Positions 62,803 to 64,000 of a stretch of 64,000 nucleotides of DNA are shown piece by piece. Position 1 is the first letter of the stretch. The number at the start of each line of letters is the position of its first letter. Under the pieces are notes generated by a model. That model made no database searches and had not been told where the DNA came from. It saw only the letters and a list, made by a program, of their open reading frames with translations. Made by a program: the position numbers and the translations under genes. Origin of the DNA: Hymenobacter crusticola (lineage in GTDB: Bacteria; Bacteroidota; Bacteroidia; Cytophagales; Hymenobacteraceae); contig NZ_MTSE01000022.1 in assembly GCF_002154225.1 (NCBI RefSeq), forward strand, positions 23,496 to 87,495, written 5' to 3'.

Positions 62803-63681
62803 CTACCAGCGAATCGGCTCGGGCACAAACCGAAACCCTTCGCCTTGTTTCGCGATGTGGCCCAACCCCGGCCAGGGAAAATGATACCCCAGCACGCGCG
62901 TGCGCTCCTCGGCTAAGGTGGACAAAACCTGGGTCCGCGTTTTGGCGGCCGTGGCGGGCTCCAGATCGGCCGCAAAATTCAGGAGCGGGTTTTCGAGCGA
63001 CAGCACGGCATGGTGCGCTACGTCACCTAGCAAGAACAAAGATTCCGTGCCCGCGCGAAGTTCGAAGCAGATATGCTCGGCGGTGTGTCCTGGCGTGAAG
63101 TGCGCCGTCACGCCGGGCAGAAATTCCTCCCCATCCTGGATGAAAACCAGCCGTTCCCGTAGGGGCAAAAGATTAGCGCGCGCGACGCGAATGGCAGCAG
63201 CGGCCCAGCCGTCGAGCAGGGCTTCGTCGGTCCAATAGGCAAAGTCGTGTTCAGCCAGGTAGATCGACGCATGGGGGAAGGTCGGTTGCCCGTCCGCTTG
63301 GCACAGGCCGCCCACGTGGTCGGGATGCGGATGCGAGCAGAGAATGGCATCGATGCGCGCGGGCTCAATGCCAGCGGCGAGCAGATTATCGACTAGCTGG
63401 CCGGCGCCTTCGCCGAATCCGCGGAAGGAGCCCACCCCCGTTTCCACTAGCACGTTCGTGTTACCCAGCGAAAAGAAGAGGATATTCTGGTCAACAACGA
63501 TCTGCTCGGTGGGCAAAAAGTTGCTGATCAGGGCCTGCTCCACGTTCTGCTTGGTTTCGCCCAGGAAGACCTTCTCGGGAGAACCTAGGTCAAGTGTGCC
63601 GTCCGAAATAATCCATCCTTGAATAGCGCCCACGGAAAAGGGATAGGCGGGCGCCGCTCTGTGCTTGCTTAACCCTAACAT
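62803..63681 (-). CDS. MBL-fold metallo-hydrolase
   Basis: About 292 residues from the ATG at 63681, with a TTG two codons upstream also in frame. The metal site is HPHPDH in ILCSHPHPDHVGGLC, then His in FTPGHTAEHICF, Asp in LFLLGDVAHHAVL and His in VLGYHFPWPGLGHI. The order HxHxDH-H-D-H is the usual di-zinc pattern. It resembles the cytosolic quorum-quencher and glyoxalase II-like group, but the substrate cannot be told. It is 23 bp upstream-adjacent to a cupin gene on the same strand, so the two are probably co-transcribed. Confidence 0.9.
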   Translation of the reverse strand: MLGLSKHRAAPAYPFSVGAIQGWIISDGTLDLGSPEKVFLGETKQNVEQALISNFLPTEQIVVDQNILFFSLGNTNVLVETGVGSFRGFGEGAGQLVDNLLAAGIEPARIDAILCSHPHPDHVGGLCQADGQPTFPHASIYLAEHDFAYWTDEALLDGWAAAAIRVARANLLPLRERLVFIQDGEEFLPGVTAHFTPGHTAEHICFELRAGTESLFLLGDVAHHAVLSLENPLLNFAADLEPATAAKTRTQVLSTLAEERTRVLGYHFPWPGLGHIAKQGEGFRFVPEPIRW

Positions 63682-63704
63682 ATACAAGTCGCGCTAAGAG
63701 GCAC

Positions 63705-64000
63705 TTAGTCGGCGCTGAGGTCGTTGGGCGCAGGGCTAGGCTCGCTGGCGGGCGGCGGGGCGAAGAACATATTGTACTTGGGGGCCAGGGCTAGGGCACG
63801 CTGGAGCTCGGCCATATCGGGGGGGCTGGCGGGCAGCGGGTCGGTGGCCAGGGCGGGGCGAGCGGCCTCGTCGAAGAAAGCTTGGTGCAGGAGGTTGGCC
63901 GTGCTCAAGAGCCGGGCGGAGGCGCCGCTGCGGTTGGCGAAGCCGTGGAAGGCATTGGGCGGCACAATTAGCGTTTCGCCCCGCTCGCAGCTTACCCAGT
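63705..64000 (-). CDS. Cupin-domain protein (N-terminus beyond window)
   Basis: The frame is open to the window edge, giving the C-terminal 97 residues. The start of the visible part, WVSCERGETLIVPPNAFHGF followed by ANRSGASARLLS, is the second half of a cupin barrel: a GETLIVPPNAFHGF-type turn with the conserved His. The remainder is a helical tail with KYNMFFAPPPASEPSPAP. Cupins of this sort are often dioxygenase-like or sensor proteins. It lies directly upstream of the MBL-fold gene in the same direction. Confidence 0.75.
   Translation of the reverse strand, partial: WVSCERGETLIVPPNAFHGFANRSGASARLLSTANLLHQAFFDEAARPALATDPLPASPPDMAELQRALALAPKYNMFFAPPPASEPSPAPNDLSAD

Noticed and set aside
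1..64000. tRNA, rRNA or riboswitch genes
   Set aside because: No tRNA-like cloverleaf with a TTCRANY arm, no rRNA core sequence and no known riboswitch core was recognised by eye. A covariance-model scan would be needed to exclude small RNAs.

Overview
The window looks like a member of the Bacteroidota, most likely Cytophagales of the Hymenobacter type. The evidence is a SusC/SusD pair driven by an ECF sigma/FecR pair, a type IX secretion (T9SS) sorting domain, a one-protein hybrid histidine kinase with an AraC output, three LytS-type kinase/LytTR regulator pairs, and GC-rich genes with few Shine-Dalgarno sites. The part from about 26.9 to 33.0 kb is different: it is AT-richer and carries an integrase, decayed genes, a ParA partition gene, an iteron array and a Rep_3-type initiator. 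The replicon is therefore either a large plasmid or chromid, or a chromosome with an integrated plasmid. The window alone cannot decide which.

Layout. 0-3.2 kb: a two-component system followed by a TolC-type efflux channel that runs off the left edge. 3.6-9.4 kb: a LysR remnant, an S41 peptidase with a beta-barrel partner, a T9SS-exported repeat protein and a HAD phosphatase. 9.4-11.2 kb: a DeoR repressor divergent from nudK and a nucleoside-deoxyribosyltransferase-like protein. 11.4-21.9 kb: a polysaccharide utilisation locus (sigma factor, FecR, SusC, SusD, GH106-type rhamnosidase). 22.2-26.6 kb: a RhuM-Fic protein, a GxGYxYP glycosidase-like protein and a broken DUF4260 gene. 27.1-33.0 kb: integrase and plasmid maintenance module, with a perfect 85-bp palindrome, two repeat arrays, a dead XRE gene and a dead IS5-type transposase.

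33.6-37.1 kb: an apparent operon of intradiol dioxygenase, pirin, LytS kinase and LytTR regulator. 37.6-40.2 kb: a Crp-type regulator and SDR enclosing a decayed DUF4267 gene and a truncated fusion ORF. 40.6-42.7 kb: amidohydrolase and a membrane XRE protein. 43.1-46.9 kb: LytS kinase, serine hydrolase and LytTR regulator in one operon. 47.7-52 kb: a protein with three Cys/His repeats, a 21-bp minisatellite and a hybrid two-component protein. 52.3-55.3 kb: an aldo/keto reductase fragment, two GAF proteins flanking a STAS-like protein, and a small membrane protein. 55.5-62.2 kb: catalase-like protein, SDR, two HSL-type esterases and a third kinase/LytTR pair. 62.8-64 kb: an MBL-fold hydrolase and a cupin cut by the right edge.

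The common theme is envelope sensing and nutrient or stress response: efflux, glycan uptake, aromatic and peroxide chemistry, and many two-component systems. The accessory spaces hold at least seven decayed genes, which fits a plastic replicon. No rRNA, tRNA or CRISPR array was seen.
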